Positions 23,158-34,190 are shown, counted from the first letter of the stretch. The stretch is DNA of 64,000 nucleotides from Filosporella fistucella (GCA_030077755.1 JAQJZZ010000007.1:1302001-1366000); one strand, 5' to 3'. Numbers and translations: made by a program. Notes: generated from the letters alone by a model not told the origin.

Positions 23158-24699
23158 TCAGGGTCCAAAGGATTCCAGTTCCTTCTCCACCAGCACCCCC
23201 AAGTCCATCACTGCACCCCAAACAGCTTTGGCTCTGTGGCTTCTTGCGGCTGAGACTCCGAACAAGGCTTTCAACTTGTCCTCGTGCCAACGTACTTTCT
23301 CCAATTTCAACTGCTTTCTCAGCTCTTTCAAATTGTTAAGAGTTTCTTCTCTACCTCTGTCACTGATGAAACTGTGTGTGGTTGATGATTGGAGCGATTC
23401 CTCTGATATTGGAAGTAGGTTAAATACTTCGCAGAAAAACTTATGAGTATTCCATTTCATCGAATCGACTGAATTGCTGTTAGCATGTCCTGATGGACAT
23501 GTTGGCCAAGGTATGTTGGACCGAAACCCCCCTGTGGTTGAGGAGCTCTGGATATCCGCCCACTTTCTGTTGTATCGTTGAAGTTGGGCTTTGGCGATCT
23601 CTGGTCCTCTGGAATTGATCCGGCGAGCTGGACCACCCGGTGCTGAGTGCCATAAAGTTTGGGCACGGAGACCATGCTCTTCAAAATGCTCTCTATCCTC
23701 GAGCAAAAGTTGTTGCATTCCAAGATCATCCATTTGCTTCCTCGTGCCCTTTTCTCTCTCAATAGCTTCTATGCGGTCCATGATCAGCTGCTGTTGGGCT
23801 AAAAGCCTAGGGAGATCACCCAGCATTCCAGAACTCATCTCATCCGGGAACCCCAGATCGTGTGCGAACATTCTGGCCTCGGCGTGCTGAGATTCATGAA
23901 TAGCACGTAGCTCGTGTCGAATCTGAGCGTACTCATTTTCAAGGAGAGTAATCTCGGCCGCTGATAGAGGACACATCATATCTGGATGCGGGGTTACGAC
24001 TGCCTCGTATCTCTCAAAGCACGGGGGCACATTCGGATTTTGTACGTTGTTGAGGGTGTCGACGGATTTCCAGCGGCCGGCTGCGTCGATGTCCATATGT
24101 GGGAGGTGATGCTCGAAAAGATTTGGATCCTCTCGAACTCGGTCATCCCACGGCAATTGGGCGTAGTGGGAAATCGAGGGGCCATTAAGATTTGGCCAAA
24201 CTCCATCTGCTTGTCTTGCATGCAGAGGGATGTTTGTTGCTGAAGATGATAAGTTACCAGAAACTCGCATGGAGCCCTCTGGAACCAGTAAGATTGGAGT
24301 GGCCAATAACATAAGGGCCGAATTACCAGCAGGGCTCCTTTCGTTGGGGTTGGTTGACTGCCCTGGAATTGCGTAGCCTTCCCCTTTTTGCAAGTGAGTT
24401 GTTGATCTTCGAGAAGCCAGGGGTGATAGTGTATAGTAGTAGTCCGTTGGAAGCAATTGCGGATTTATATATTCTCCTTGGAAACCGTTTCCGCTGCTTC
24501 CGGTCCAATTGGTGTGGTTACATCTGGTGCTGATCTTGTTGGATGTGGAGGGCATAGCTGTCGATTGAATCTTTTCGACCCACTGACGAGTCTTAGAGTG
24601 AGGGTTCGGAGACGGTGATCGAAATTGCTTTTCCTGTTTTCTGAATATTCGGTGAATAGGACTGCCTGGTTTTCGATCTGACGGTTTCATCTCAAACAT
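23158..24699 (-). CDS. uncharacterised protein with C-terminal RWHEDK helix region
   Basis: The open frame reaches 24726 through a TTG. The first in-frame ATG is at 24699 (MFEMKPSDRKPGSPIHRIF), giving 513 aa. The N-terminal half is Ser/Pro/Asn-rich and probably disordered. A middle segment (residues about 240-330) is Glu/Gln-rich and looks coiled-coil forming. The last 110 residues are helical and ordered, with KQLKLEKVRWHEDKLKALFG followed by an Ala/Val-rich helix. That RWHxDK pattern is reminiscent of helices in NFKBIL1-like and other fungal proteins where RWHPDK recurs, but this is only resemblance. Low-complexity N-terminus plus a conserved-looking C-terminus suggests a scaffold or regulatory protein. 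Confidence 0.6.
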   Translation of the reverse strand: MFEMKPSDRKPGSPIHRIFRKQEKQFRSPSPNPHSKTRQWVEKIQSTAMPSTSNKISTRCNHTNWTGSSGNGFQGEYINPQLLPTDYYYTLSPLASRRSTTHLQKGEGYAIPGQSTNPNERSPAGNSALMLLATPILLVPEGSMRVSGNLSSSATNIPLHARQADGVWPNLNGPSISHYAQLPWDDRVREDPNLFEHHLPHMDIDAAGRWKSVDTLNNVQNPNVPPCFERYEAVVTPHPDMMCPLSAAEITLLENEYAQIRHELRAIHESQHAEARMFAHDLGFPDEMSSGMLGDLPRLLAQQQLIMDRIEAIEREKGTRKQMDDLGMQQLLLEDREHFEEHGLRAQTLWHSAPGGPARRINSRGPEIAKAQLQRYNRKWADIQSSSTTGGFRSNIPWPTCPSGHANSNSVDSMKWNTHKFFCEVFNLLPISEESLQSSTTHSFISDRGREETLNNLKELRKQLKLEKVRWHEDKLKALFGVSAARSHRAKAVWGAVMDLGVLVEKELESFGP

Positions 24700-24780
24700 T
24701 GTTTGCACAGTTTCAAATATCGGCAACGGAAGAATGGCTCAAATTCTAGTCAAGCAAAGTAGCAATAATTGTAATAATTC

Positions 24781-25233
24781 TCATCCTATGAGGTGTCCGC
24801 CGAACATATAACCTGTGGATTCTATTACATCGCACATATAGCCCACCGGAATGGCTCTGCGCTTGCTTGCTTGTCTCTGACAAACAATCAAGGTCATGCT
24901 GCGTTGTCTGTACACTCCAGGAAGCATCAATCCGTATGTGTCGAACCGATTAGTACTTGTGTAATTTCGAATATGATTTGTATACCGAGCAAGTCGTTTT
25001 GCTACTAGTGAGATAGATTCCTTGGTAGTTATGAAGTTTAGTAGTTCGTGATCCCCTACATAAGCATCTTCGTCGATGGCTCCAGCTTCCAGTACCACAA
25101 AAGTGGGTGATGTCTCTGTAAATCCGGAGAATTCATGCTTGGAACAAAGTTCGCAGAGAACTGATTGTAATACTCGACGGAGGTGCTTGTGTTGTCCTTT
25201 TCGAGCTAGGAAGACAATGTGTTTGCATGTGGT
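24781..25233 (-). CDS. unresolved open frame or gene fragment
   Basis: An uninterrupted 150-codon frame runs from just after a TAA at 25234-25236 to a TGA at 24781-24783. It lacks an N-terminal ATG, so it may be a last exon or a relic. The translation is balanced and not low-complexity (for example LEAGAIDEDAYVGDHELLNF), which favours former coding function. A CTAG acceptor-like sequence near 25205 could start an exon here. I do not recognise the family. Confidence 0.3.
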   Translation of the reverse strand, partial: TTCKHIVFLARKGQHKHLRRVLQSVLCELCSKHEFSGFTETSPTFVVLEAGAIDEDAYVGDHELLNFITTKESISLVAKRLARYTNHIRNYTSTNRFDTYGLMLPGVYRQRSMTLIVCQRQASKRRAIPVGYMCDVIESTGYMFGGHLIG

Positions 25234-26219
25234 TTACAGGTGACCCAACAAGACGCCATGTGTCACCCTAGGGCGAACACATGTAGCGATGCGCCTCATT
25301 TGTGAGCACAATGTGGCCAATTGATTAATGAATGTAGGAATTTTCATAGTAAGTAGAACGAACTTAGAAATCACAACAGCTCTCGTCGTCCAGGTATACA
25401 TCGCACTTCGCCATCCAATGCTTGGTTTTGGAGCGCGACAGGTCTCACCTACAGGAAACGATCCTAACTACCTAAGCCAATTGGATGTACCGCTGTTCCT
25501 CGAAGAGAGTAGATAACAAGTGTGGTGGGAGATTCAACAAATCCAAAGACAGCAATATAGAAACTTAATTCTAATGTGAATCCACAGAGTCTACAACTAC
25601 GAACGTCCAATCCTATGAGAGTGAAAAGAAATGGAACCAGCTGTAATGTATCAGCTACCGTCATGCTCAAATTTTGTTTGAAAGAATATGACATTTTGTT
25701 TCCAACCTTTGATATCACTGCTTGCTAGAAAATTCGTCATGCCATTACACCAAAAGTTTCTGCAAAAGACACTTTTTCTAAACGGAATTTCGAAGAAAAT
25801 CAAAGAATGGTGCTTGGTGTCGGATACCTCTTTGCCTTCTCTGAGGAGATTTGAAGCTACCGCCGTCCTCAGTATGTGATATTACAGGATTCCCCCAAGC
25901 TCTGTATTTCACGGGGAGATGGGTTTATTGGAAATTGTCACTCGATTACTTAGTCTTGTAGTAATTATAGATATTTATCTATATAGTGCTGTTTTCACCT
26001 GGACAGAGTAGAAAGAGAACGTCTACTTTGAGCTGTGAGTCGCACTACTCATACTTGCAATGCACCTGCATAATTATTGGGGCCTGGATTTGTGATTGGT
26101 GTTTGCTCCAGATACTATAAATCAAGTCGTAAGTATAGTCTGAGATATGCAATATAAGGTCTCAGGACATACTTTCTTTTCGAGCGCAGAAAGTTGCTTG
26201 CGCCGTGTATAACAGGTAC
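25234..26219. other. gene-poor AT-leaning DNA with a degraded frame
   Basis: No intact gene. A minus frame at 25718-25464 translates to a hydrophobic segment (LQLVPFLFTLIGLDV) reminiscent of a membrane transporter helix. Frames upstream of it are broken by stops. This could be decayed coding DNA. Confidence 0.35.
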
Positions 26220-27046
26220 TTAATTAGAGGTGCCCATATAATCCAGCCTAATTTTAACAGCTTTCCCAATGACGGCGATCAGTTGGTTTGGCATTGATAA
26301 GAACGGACAATGACCTGACCTGAAGCTGTATGTTGGGGCATCTGGTGGTAGCTGGATGGCCATCTCTTGTTGGATTGAGCGTGGAAGCGCATTATCCTCA
26401 GTGCAGAATATATACATACATAGTATACCCTCAGACCAAGGTTCGAATGTTGTTGGCGATTTGAATGTGCTGGTCAAGGAATGTGCCACTTGCTTTATAT
26501 AGATCGCCGCTTGCGCAACATCAATGTCATTGAATGCAATGTATGGCATTTGAGATTCAACGGCTACGATTTTTCGCCCTTTTAGAGACAATGTCAATGA
26601 GGATTGATCGTGGTACTAGGTTGATTCATCCTACCTGAATATCCATCCAAGGTGATGGTTCTCCTCCAACCATATCCAACAGGCTCATTCCATTTGGTAA
26701 CATGAAGGCAGCCACGAATATTATGGACACCACACCTCCCACCTTTCCTGATTTCGACCGACTTGCAATACCCATAGACTCAACTGCACGGCTGCCTACA
26801 ACACCGCCGTAGGAATGGCAAAGTAATACGATGTCTCGGCCAGAATTAGCAAGTACTTCCAAGGCCCGACGAAGCGTTGCAATGTCCTCAGCCTGGAAGG
26901 GGGGAAGATCTTCCGCCAACTGATGGAAACGCTACGAGCTCAGCAGGGTAACCAGCATTTTCTAGTTGTCGGACAAAATTTGAATAGCCAGAGGCTAACT
27001 GCTACGCCCCGTGAGCAATTACGATTGTGGGTTCGAAGCTGGACAT
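26220..27046 (-). pseudogene. alpha/beta hydrolase pseudogene
   Basis: Remnant of a serine alpha/beta hydrolase. The frame opens at ATG 27046 with MSSFEPTIVIAHGA, then hits TAG at 27004-27002 where the family normally has Trp (HGAW). It continues as QLASGYSNFVRQLENAGYPAELVAFPSVGG and shifts frame near 26916-26922. The second frame carries EDIATLRRALEVL and the nucleophile elbow CHSYGG. Beyond WMDIQ a GTAGGA donor-like sequence appears, but the downstream frame (26597-26220) does not join cleanly to it. That frame still matches the family C-terminus (FCTEDNALPRSIQQEMA, catalytic His in GHCPFLSMP). One nonsense change, one frameshift and a dubious splice argue for a dead gene. Confidence 0.75.
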
Positions 27047-28868
27047 GATATGAGACGATTGAAAAGTTTGTAGGACTGCGGTCTAATAAACAGAGCATCT
27101 CTGAGCAGCCGTACTCCGTGGATCTGTCTGTGACAGTGGACCTGGGTGACATGCCATCTTAAAGAGCTATGCTACCAGGTTAGTGGGGAATAACCTTTGA
27201 TGTAGCGTTGCATCATAGCCGGAAGCTGCGTAGTTCTTCCTCAACGGCCCCTAGTAATTTTGACGCCGCTCCAAAACCATACCCGCGAGTACGGATAGGC
27301 TTTAGAACGGACCAGATGTTGATCAAGATTGATGAGAGCGAAGGCTCGGGCACGCTAAATCTGATATATGGTAGTGAACCTAAATCGCCTCGGACTGTGA
27401 AGGAAAGCCCGTGACCAGGGCAATAATCCGTGGAGCGTACCAAGTCCTAGCCTAGAAAGCTCAAATTGTGAATTCGAATGATTCTGAGAGTGTGGCGGAT
27501 TGATGATTTGAATAGTGTCTTGAATGTCAAGCGGCAGAGACACACGATAGTACAAGAAAATTCATCAAATGAACAATATTCTGCCTCGGCATGCGTGTTG
27601 ACGTTCCACTTCCCAAGAGCACCCAAAATGCAACGGGAGCAGCAGATTATCTTGCTTCATTCAGTCAGGAATCAATTTCGGTTTAGAGTTCACGGAGGCC
27701 AATGTATCATTTTGCAGCAATATTGTGTTATCGGGCATTTCATTAAATGTAGATGTGCTTATGCCCATGACTAGAAGAGACTCAAGAGTTTGCTAAATCA
27801 GCGAATGCTTTTTAATACTTGATAGAGGGTATCCACGCTTCCCGATAAACAGATTGAAAACTACCTCTTAATCTCCGGTCATGTCTTAAGCGCTTGCCTC
27901 CTCCAGAGAACTTTGGAATACAGACACAATATGGTAAGAGATGAATTGTAATAGGATTTCAAGAAATCATCCGTTGCCTTACGCTCCCCACTGGAGATCC
28001 GCTTTTACCGTCCCTGAATAATCAAAGAGTCGAAAACAAAAATCACTCGACGTAAATGAGATCACAGGTTAGAGTCCAGAACTAGATGAGATGTTGAGGG
28101 GACTTTCGGTACTCGGCGGGGTTTCATCGTTCCAAATCGCATCCATACACCATGTCGGCTTGAGAAGATCGGCTTCCGACAGAACAGCCTCGCATGAAAT
28201 CGATGGATTGGAAGACGGCCTGAAGCGGGACAGGTAGCTTAGAACTACCTCAGGCAATTCGGGGTTAAAAATACAAAATTAAGGCTTGCACAACTGTCCG
28301 TGAGTTGTGGCGGAAGAATTAGCCTCAACTCAAACATGTGATTGAAACTTAAGGCTTGGGAGGGGCTTGCGAGCCCAATTGCGTTGGAGATGTCGGGAGA
28401 GGCTTGCTCTGAGGTCTGATTTGTCAAGACAACGAAATAGTGTTTAAGCTTTCTTCGTTTGCTGTCATGGCAGGTTTGGCGTGAAGGTGTCTAGGTCTCG
28501 GCCATTTGGAAAGTGGTGACCGATTCAGCCGTTACTCCGACCTAGAGATTCTAATGACGATTGGTCCCTGTGTCACTACCAATATCTAACGAGTAGCCTC
28601 GAGTCCATATTGACGTAATAAATCAGCTGGCACCTTGGCTCTCGCGTTCCTCGCTTGCAAGAGTGAACGAGATAGCAGAGATAGTCCTGTATTTGGGGGA
28701 CGTAGGAGCTATTTCTTCAAACTTAGTTGACTTGGGTTAGACAGAAGTAATGTGATCGAGCGAACAAGAAACATCTGATCGGCCAAGGAGGGCATGGTTT
28801 GAAGGGCATCCTCATATGTCGTTGGGGAAGACCGACAGGGATGGCGAGTGTCGTGTGGTAAAGATATT
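27047..28868. other. gene-poor region, no supported gene
   Basis: 1.8 kb of AT-leaning DNA. Frames of 60-98 codons at 27213-27443, 27478-27774, 28069-28257 and 28245-28427 have no recognisable family and no coherent splice model. The region may hold decayed coding or repeat DNA. I see no intact transposon or terminal repeat. Confidence 0.4.
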
Positions 28869-30029
28869 TCAATCTCTCAGTTGCTTCGACCGACGTCGTC
28901 TTGACTTCTTTGGCGAAGGCGTTTTGTTATATGGCTCGTTTCTCATAGGATCGACGGGTTCGGGTGGCCTGATATCGCCGTTGGTTGGTGGAGCATTCGC
29001 CATGCTTGAAAATTGTCGAACTTGTCTGAGAATCTCAAGAACCTCAACTCTATCGTCGTAGTCTCCTCGAGATCGTTTTCCAGTCGGTGCGTGGGGGTCT
29101 TTCGGATCTTCTTTGAGAATCTGGACCAGAGCAGGAAACTGGACAAGAATTGCAACCTTTCCTTCCCTATCAACAGTTTGATAGCTCTGAGGTGGCTTAT
29201 TGATTCTACTCTGCCTGTCACGCTCCCGCAGATCCCGTCTACTGGGATGCCAGTCGAATTCCCATCGGGACGGAGAAGCAAATATCAGATTTCCGACAAC
29301 CGCTGCCCTTGAAACAACGTCACTCAAGCTTCTTAACCTATCCGAGTTGACCTTCTTCGAGTCAACGAAGTTTCTAAGCATGTCGTCAATGACCTCCACA
29401 AGTCGTTCAATACGGTCATTTGATGGCCCGGACCGAAGGCTGTTAAGCTTTCTACGCCTGGGTAAGAGGTGTGCGGTAACAGCCCGCCATTGAGTGAATG
29501 CAAGTTCATCTTCTACGGAGATGTCAGCCCACAATATCTCGACAAGACTGGACCTTACAAGGGGTTACAAACCTTCCGTGAGTTTGCGCCTAGAATCTTC
29601 AACGCCCATCTCCTTGATCAACGCAACGACACTCGGGGGTAAAAGCGTATACTTCGTAGAACCGGTAAATGATATGTTTTGCAAGCATACGTACGATATC
29701 CACGCTACCAATGCTGATACCCGAGTTCTGGCATCGCAAAGGAGGTGTGCTAACTCTATCGAAGTGAGGCCAGGAAATCTGTCACGTTCTTTCAAAATGA
29801 TAGTCTCGAGAGCTTCTGGTGCTTGCTGCGCCTGCTCTGTATGGTAATATTCTCGAACGTGCTCCAAGATAGCGAGTTGAAGACCCGCAGTTTCTCTGCG
29901 GATGTCTTCATCGTTAGGGGCATCATGAGTGAAGTCTTCAAAAGTAAATATGATACTTTTCGTCTTCGCAGAACGCTGGAGATGCGAAGGTGTTGACGTT
30001 GGTGTTACAGACGAAAAGCGATTACCCAT
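28869..30029 (-). CDS. uncharacterised fungal protein with basic tail
   Basis: Two exons, 30029-29573 and 29512-28869, joined by a 60-base GT-AG intron that keeps frame (…KLTE|EDELAFTQW…), give 366 aa. I do not recognise the family. The N-terminus is Ser/Thr-rich (MGNRFSSVTPTSTPSHLQR). The centre is largely helical with a hydrophobic stretch (VSALVAWISYVCLQNISFTG). The second exon has a Trp-containing core (IFASPSRWEFDWH) and ends in a Lys/Arg run (SPKKSRRRRSKQLRD), a likely nuclear localisation signal. The start at 30029 is the first ATG; the frame is open further upstream only through a TTG. MGNRFSS resembles an N-myristoylation consensus, which would need testing. Confidence 0.65.
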
Positions 30030-31241
30030 TGCTGGACAAGTGGGCCGATCTACTGTGCTCCGGCTTATCCAGCTTGTGAAGTGTTGAATGTCCTGATATT
30101 GCGAGAGGATATGCAAGTATGTGATATCTCAGAGAGCAAGTGTTTTGGTAACTTCGTCCAAGATCATTAAGGGTGGAAGGGGCAGCCGGAGAATGAGGTT
30201 GGTTCCCCAGCCTCGTCACATCCTTTTCGCAGCTGACGGTTACATCCAAGCAGGGTTCGGCACAGGGGTGTCGAGCTGAGCTGACAACCCTGACAACCGC
30301 CTGACCGACCCCGTTTGCCTTGTCTCGTAGTATAATTCTATCCGAAACAGACGGGCTAAATCGACCTATAAGATGGTCAGCAGTATGGATTACACAAAAT
30401 TCGACCAAACGTTGTCGCAAGATGTGGAGAGAATAGCGACTTGAAAAACACAATGAAATTGCAGAATGTAAGATATTATAGCGTGCTTGACATGATAGGT
30501 GGTGGTGAAAGGTGTAAGGTCTGTTCAATAATTTGGAGCTGTATAAATCTTCCCGAAAGCAAGTATCACTCGTCGTTCTGCGACCTGACAAGGAGAAGTC
30601 AGGAGCTGATCGCTAATTCTTGCATGTCACATACCAGATTTGTGCTGATATTGTGGCCTGCACAGATTTTCAAGAATGTCTGCATTTAGTCAAATGCCTC
30701 CAATGACTTGAACTACGCGGCCGTTGTCCATTTTTTGGGTATCCATCGAAGTGAAATGTAGTAGGAAAGGAGAGCTGGAAAACATCTCAGTGTCACGCTT
30801 GAGACAAGAACGCTGCAATAATTGACGAAAAGTAAGAAGAGCAAGGAAGGCTGCGGTGGGAAGTCGACCCTAAAACAATCAAAAGAACAGAATGAGGGGA
30901 AATATTAATCTTCATGTTGAGAATGGAGGAAGCCATGGCCACTTTGGACAATTGCAAATGTAATTCGGACCAAAATTATTGAGAGTTGAAGAAAGCAATT
31001 GTGCAGGTGAAAATCCAATGTTCATGCATGCATGCAAGGCTGCCAAAACGCCTCGGCCTCGGCCTATGGGACAGATAAAGCGGCATCCATTCGGAAGCAC
31101 GACTGAAGCCAAGAAAACGATACTCAGTGCCGCCCTTTCGCCTTTCCCTGCCCATCATGAACCCTATCAGCTTTGGTGAACATATCTGACCGCCTCCCGA
31201 ACCTCCATCAAACACTACGAACTCGGGGGAATCTACTTTCA
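30030..31241. promoter_or_regulatory. divergent promoter region of uncharacterised gene and Nudix gene
   Basis: 1.2 kb between divergent starts. A 189-codon minus frame at 30022-30591 overlaps the start of the neighbouring gene and has no family signal, so I do not call it. Nothing else is seen. Confidence 0.4.
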
Positions 31242-32767
31242 ATGGCATCAACCGAGGCAGATCCTCTAGCATCGACACCCCTCGTTGATTCGGTCAGGGA
31301 AACACTGAAGAATCTCCTCCAAAACCCTTACCCCGAAGTCCCAAATCCAGAAGGCTGTAAGAAAAGGGCTAGTGGTTCGTGTTTGACTCCGCAGAGTTTC
31401 TTTTCCGTATTAAGCAATTTGAATGACCATATTTCAAAGTGTTCCTCTATGTCTTAGAATTCCACTGACGCCCTCGGACCAACTCAGTTGCTCTAGTTCT
31501 ACGCATACGACCAAATTATAAACACTGGCCCGAATCCTGTGTCACACAGGACGACAATACAAACCAGGAAGAGTTTTTAGAAAGGTTCTTTGCGCAACCT
31601 TGGGTACAAAATGGAGATCCGGAAGTGGTGTTCATTAAAAGAGCCGCAAGAGTTGGAGATAGGTGGACAAGCCATGTTGCATTACCAGGTGGGAAGAGAG
31701 ACCCTGAGGACGAAGACGACAAATCTGTCGCAATAAGGGAAACATGGGAGGAGATTGGATTGGATCTCAAATCTCCAGATGCCCTCTTTGTGGGCAATCT
31801 TCCAGAGAGAGTGGTCTCAACATCTTGGGGGAAAGTTCCTATAATGGTTTTGTGTCCATTTCTTTTCATTTGGACAAAACCTGAGATACCTGCTCTGAAA
31901 TTGCAGCCTACAGAAGTTGCATCAACACACTGGGTCCCTATACGAATCCTGCTTTCACCGTCTTCGCGAACTTATGAATATGTGGATGTTTCTGATCGGT
32001 TTGCAAGGCGAGGAGGAGCCGTGACAAAATCAATCTTGAGATCAGTACTTGGGAAAATGAAATTTTCTGCAATCAGGTTGATCCCTTCGGAGTCACTGTA
32101 TTGCAGCTCTACTGCAGAATTCTTTTCGCCGCCCGAGGCTTCCCTACAGATTTTTGCCGAAACATCGGTGGCCAACAAAATATACAGCTGGTATTTGGGA
32201 GATCATGCTGGTTCAGCGGAAAAGACAAGGCCCCTGTTACTTTGGGGTCTAACTTTAGGAATGCTAGGTGATTTTCTTGACCAGCTGCCACCATATAATG
32301 CGGTTCAACTGGTAAGTGCCATTCATCTCTAAGTTTGGCTTTCATATATACACACTTTGTATCCCATGCACACAATTTTCTGCTTCCAGCTACATCAGAG
32401 ATATAAGCCTAATTGACAACAGTGGTCATATCCAACTTTTACATCAGTAGATGTAAGGTGGATTATCAATATGTTGACGTTCTCCTTGAAGCGCAGGAAT
32501 CGAGAACGTCTGAGGAGTAGTAATCAGACAGCGATGGATAGCGAAACAGAGGCAGTTGCAACAGGTGATAATCCCTGGTTCATAGGCGGCCTGAGCGACG
32601 GAATGAAGTCTTTGAATAGAGGAACGAATGCAACGAAATCGTACGCTGTGGGCATAATGCTAGAGGGCTATTACGATATGGCAAGAAGAGGCGTTTGGAT
32701 CGCCGCAAGTCTTCGAGCGATTGCAACTATTGGAATTGCTTATCAGATAATTAAAAGGTATAGATAG
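31242..32767 (+). CDS. Nudix hydrolase with C-terminal membrane-like segment
   Basis: Hydrolase of nucleoside-diphosphate-linked compounds, or a related coenzyme pyrophosphatase. Exons 31242-31374, 31488-32311 and 32423-32767 give 433 aa. The first splice restores KKRASVALVLRIRP; the second restores AVQLWSYPTFTSVDVRW. The Nudix box is GGKRDPEDEDDKSVAIRET followed by WEEIGLDL. It carries REx2EE and fits the consensus except that the first loop is one residue longer (G-x6-E). A second conserved region is KVPIMVLCPFLFIW. The C-terminal 110 residues carry a hydrophobic helix (VWIAASLRAIATIGIAYQIIK), which may anchor the enzyme to a membrane. Substrate is not predictable. Confidence 0.85.
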
Positions 32768-33058
32768 CACGATTATCGAATTGCTACCAAACAGTTAACA
32801 AATCGATATGGATCTATTGGAGTGATCCTATTACCGTTCCCAAATCTTGTCGTTCATATTAGCGCCAATCCTGCCATAACATCTCAACGTCATGGGAAAT
32901 TGTCACTAATTCATTAGACCACTGCCTTCTCCCTGCCCATTTCTTTCCATTGTAAACAAAGTCACAGAATGCATCACGTTCTATTGACATAAAGATTATT
33001 CTCCGACCCTGTACGAAAACACTTCGTCAAGTCAAATATCCCTCCTGTATTTAGAACA

Positions 33059-34190
33059 ATGGCAACTGGTGCAGCGAACAACGAGGATTTTAGAGTTAGC
33101 AAGCTTTTCAATGTCTCAAAATGTACTGCTGTTGACACCGGCGGAGGGACAGGAAATGGTCTCATGATTACACAGACGCTTGTTGCGGGTGGAGCCAAAG
33201 TCTACATTACCGGTTGTCGGAAGGAGGCCTTCGAGACTGTGGTTCAAAAGTATAACACATGCCCGGGAAAGATTCTTGCGTGAGTAAAGATCGATCCAAA
33301 TGAACGAGAACGGGTATTAATGAACGCTTTCTAGCTTGCCAGCCGATATCTCGGAGAAAGAAGAGGTCCTAAGATTAGCAAATGAGGTTAATGAACCAGT
33401 ACATCTTCTTGTCAATAACGCAGGTATTGCAAGTGATGACAATACGAAATACTCAAATGGAAAGCCGGATTTCAAGGCAAGTCTTCTCAACTCTCATTTG
33501 TGGCAAGCCGCGTTTTCATTCTGGCTTCGATTGCCGTAATGCTCTTCGCCGGACTTAGTTTATAGCTTTGCCAATATCAAAGATACCCGTACAGACAGTT
33601 ACTGAAAACCCAATTCTAGTCCGCCCAATCCATCTCAGACCACCTTATGAAATCATCCCCAGAAACATGGGCATCACCGTTCTCCACCAACTTAACATCT
33701 CAATTCTTCGTCGCAGCCGCTTCTCCCTTCTCCTGGCCAAAGCCAAGCAAATCATGGCAGGCGTCTCTCCCTCCATTGTAAACATTACGAGCATATTAGG
33801 CGTCATGAAAGGTAGTTCTAACGGCCAATTCGCCTATGCATCGTCCAAAGCTACGTTTCTGCATTTGACGAGAATGATGGCTACCACGTTTGTAGAGGCG
33901 AAGATTAGAGTTAATTCTATTGCACCGGGTGTTTTCCTTTCAGAGATGACGTCGGGAGATAGTAATGAGCATCAGAAGAGTGAGCTGGGGAATGAGGCAT
34001 CGAGTCCTTCAGGCAGATTCGGTCATGATACTGATATGGGGGCGTGCGTGTTATTTCTTGTTGGGCCACATGGGACCTTTCTAAATGGGCAGTGTGTCTA
34101 TCCTGATGGAGGTACGTTACTCTTCTCGGCCCCGAGTCTCAACTGCTTACAGCCAAAGGGAATATTTTGATGTCTCCTGCTTGTACCTAA
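33059..34190 (+). pseudogene. short-chain dehydrogenase/reductase with a frameshift
   Basis: Classical SDR, an NAD(P)-dependent oxidoreductase. Pieces are 33059-33279, 33335-33476, 33620 to about 34111, and 34153-34190. The cofactor motif is DTGGGTGNG, then LVNNAGIAS, the catalytic Ser region VNITSILG, and the active-site YASSK. Intron 2 (33477-33619) appears to use a GCAAGT donor; joining there gives KPDFKSAQSISDHLMKSSPE. Near 33721 the frame shifts by one base: STNLTSQFFVAAA is in one frame and FSLLLAKAKQIMAGVSPSIVN in the next. Both sides match the family, so a base is missing. This is either an assembly error or a recent loss of function; the rest is intact, so recent. Confidence 0.7.

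Noticed and set aside
28069..28427. Two adjoining minus-strand frames of about 60 codons
   Set aside because: They look partly protein-like but cannot be joined by a credible intron and match no family, so I did not call a gene.
30022..30591. 189-codon minus-strand open frame
   Set aside because: It overlaps the start of the better-supported 366-aa gene in another frame, is rich in Ser/His/Arg with no family signal, and looks like a chance frame.
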